Shown here one piece after another: positions 5,715 to 5,849 of a stretch of DNA of 5,849 bases. A program made the position numbers and the translations under genes. Under the pieces are notes generated by a model. It did not search any database, was not told the DNA's origin, and saw only the letters and a program-made list of their open reading frames with translations. The stretch lies in assembly GCA_946186175.1 (NCBI GenBank), contig CAMHMG010000190.1, forward strand, positions 1-5,849, in the 5' to 3' direction. Each line of letters starts with the position of its first letter. Positions within the stretch are counted from its first letter, which is position 1. The stretch is from an uncultured Clostridia bacterium (GTDB lineage Bacteria > Bacillota > Clostridia > Lachnospirales > Lachnospiraceae).

Positions 5715-5849
5715 TCAACCTTTGACAGCACCTGCTGTCATACCTCCAACTATGTTCTTTCCAAGGAATAAGTATACAACAATAACCGGTAAGATTGACA
5801 TTGCTATAAACATATATACCTGTCCCATGTCGAACTTAAGAAAATCTGC
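5715..5849 (-). CDS. carbohydrate ABC transporter permease, MalG/LacG type (3' end only)
   Basis: Only the last 44 residues are in the window; the gene continues past the right edge. They hold the last membrane segment of an inner-membrane permease, MFIAMSILPVIVVYLFLGK, and the ending IVGGMTAGAVKG, which is the highly typical C-terminus of the second permease subunit (MalG, LacG, MsmG, AraQ type) of sugar-importing ABC transporters. Such a subunit works with a partner permease, a solute-binding protein and a shared ATPase to import oligosaccharides; the sugar cannot be told from this piece. The stop is TGA (5715-5717), followed by the terminator at 5623-5650, so this is the last gene of its operon. 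Confidence 0.9.
   Translation of the reverse strand, partial: ADFLKFDMGQVYMFIAMSILPVIVVYLFLGKNIVGGMTAGAVKG

Overview
The window looks like ordinary chromosome from a low-GC, anaerobic Firmicute, most likely a member of the Lachnospiraceae (Butyrivibrio, Roseburia or Lachnospira type). This is inferred from the AT-rich sequence and from the gene mix: a BspA-like leucine-rich-repeat tail rich in lysine, a YesL (DUF624) membrane protein next to a carbohydrate ABC permease, a TraX-family membrane protein, and a large membrane-bound HD-GYP/GGDEF protein. No species can be named from the sequence alone.

All protein genes lie on the minus strand; the only plus-strand gene is a tRNA. Read in the direction of transcription (right to left), the window starts with the last 44 codons of a MalG/LacG-type sugar permease. 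A strong hairpin terminator built on a 24-bp perfect palindrome (5626-5649) follows. Next comes a short BspA-like LRR gene with no signal peptide and only a GTG start, probably the surviving 3' part of a larger secreted protein. An extended -10 promoter (4831-4839) then precedes a two-gene unit: a YesL-family protein and a 780-residue c-di-GMP signalling protein.

The signalling protein is the most informative gene. It has six predicted membrane segments, a long coiled coil made of 14-residue repeats, an HD-GYP phosphodiesterase domain with all motifs present, a GGDEF domain whose signature reads GADEF, and a C-terminal stretch that appears to be a second, heavily degenerate GGDEF half-domain (RYSSTQY in place of RYGGDEF). 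It is probably a c-di-GMP-degrading enzyme with regulatory GGDEF modules rather than a bifunctional one.

The left third holds tRNA-Pro(CGG) on the plus strand with a near-consensus promoter. A long hairpin with T-runs on both sides lies between it and the converging HD-GYP gene and can terminate both. Diverging leftwards from the tRNA is a two-gene unit: an alpha/beta-hydrolase (putative esterase) and a TraX-family membrane protein, coupled by a Shine-Dalgarno sequence that overlaps the upstream stop codon. A 30-bp imperfect inverted repeat lies upstream of this unit.

I see no CRISPR array, insertion sequence, phage gene or defence system. The items most worth a second look are the degenerate tandem GGDEF architecture, the apparently decapitated LRR gene, and the pairing of YesL with a c-di-GMP enzyme.
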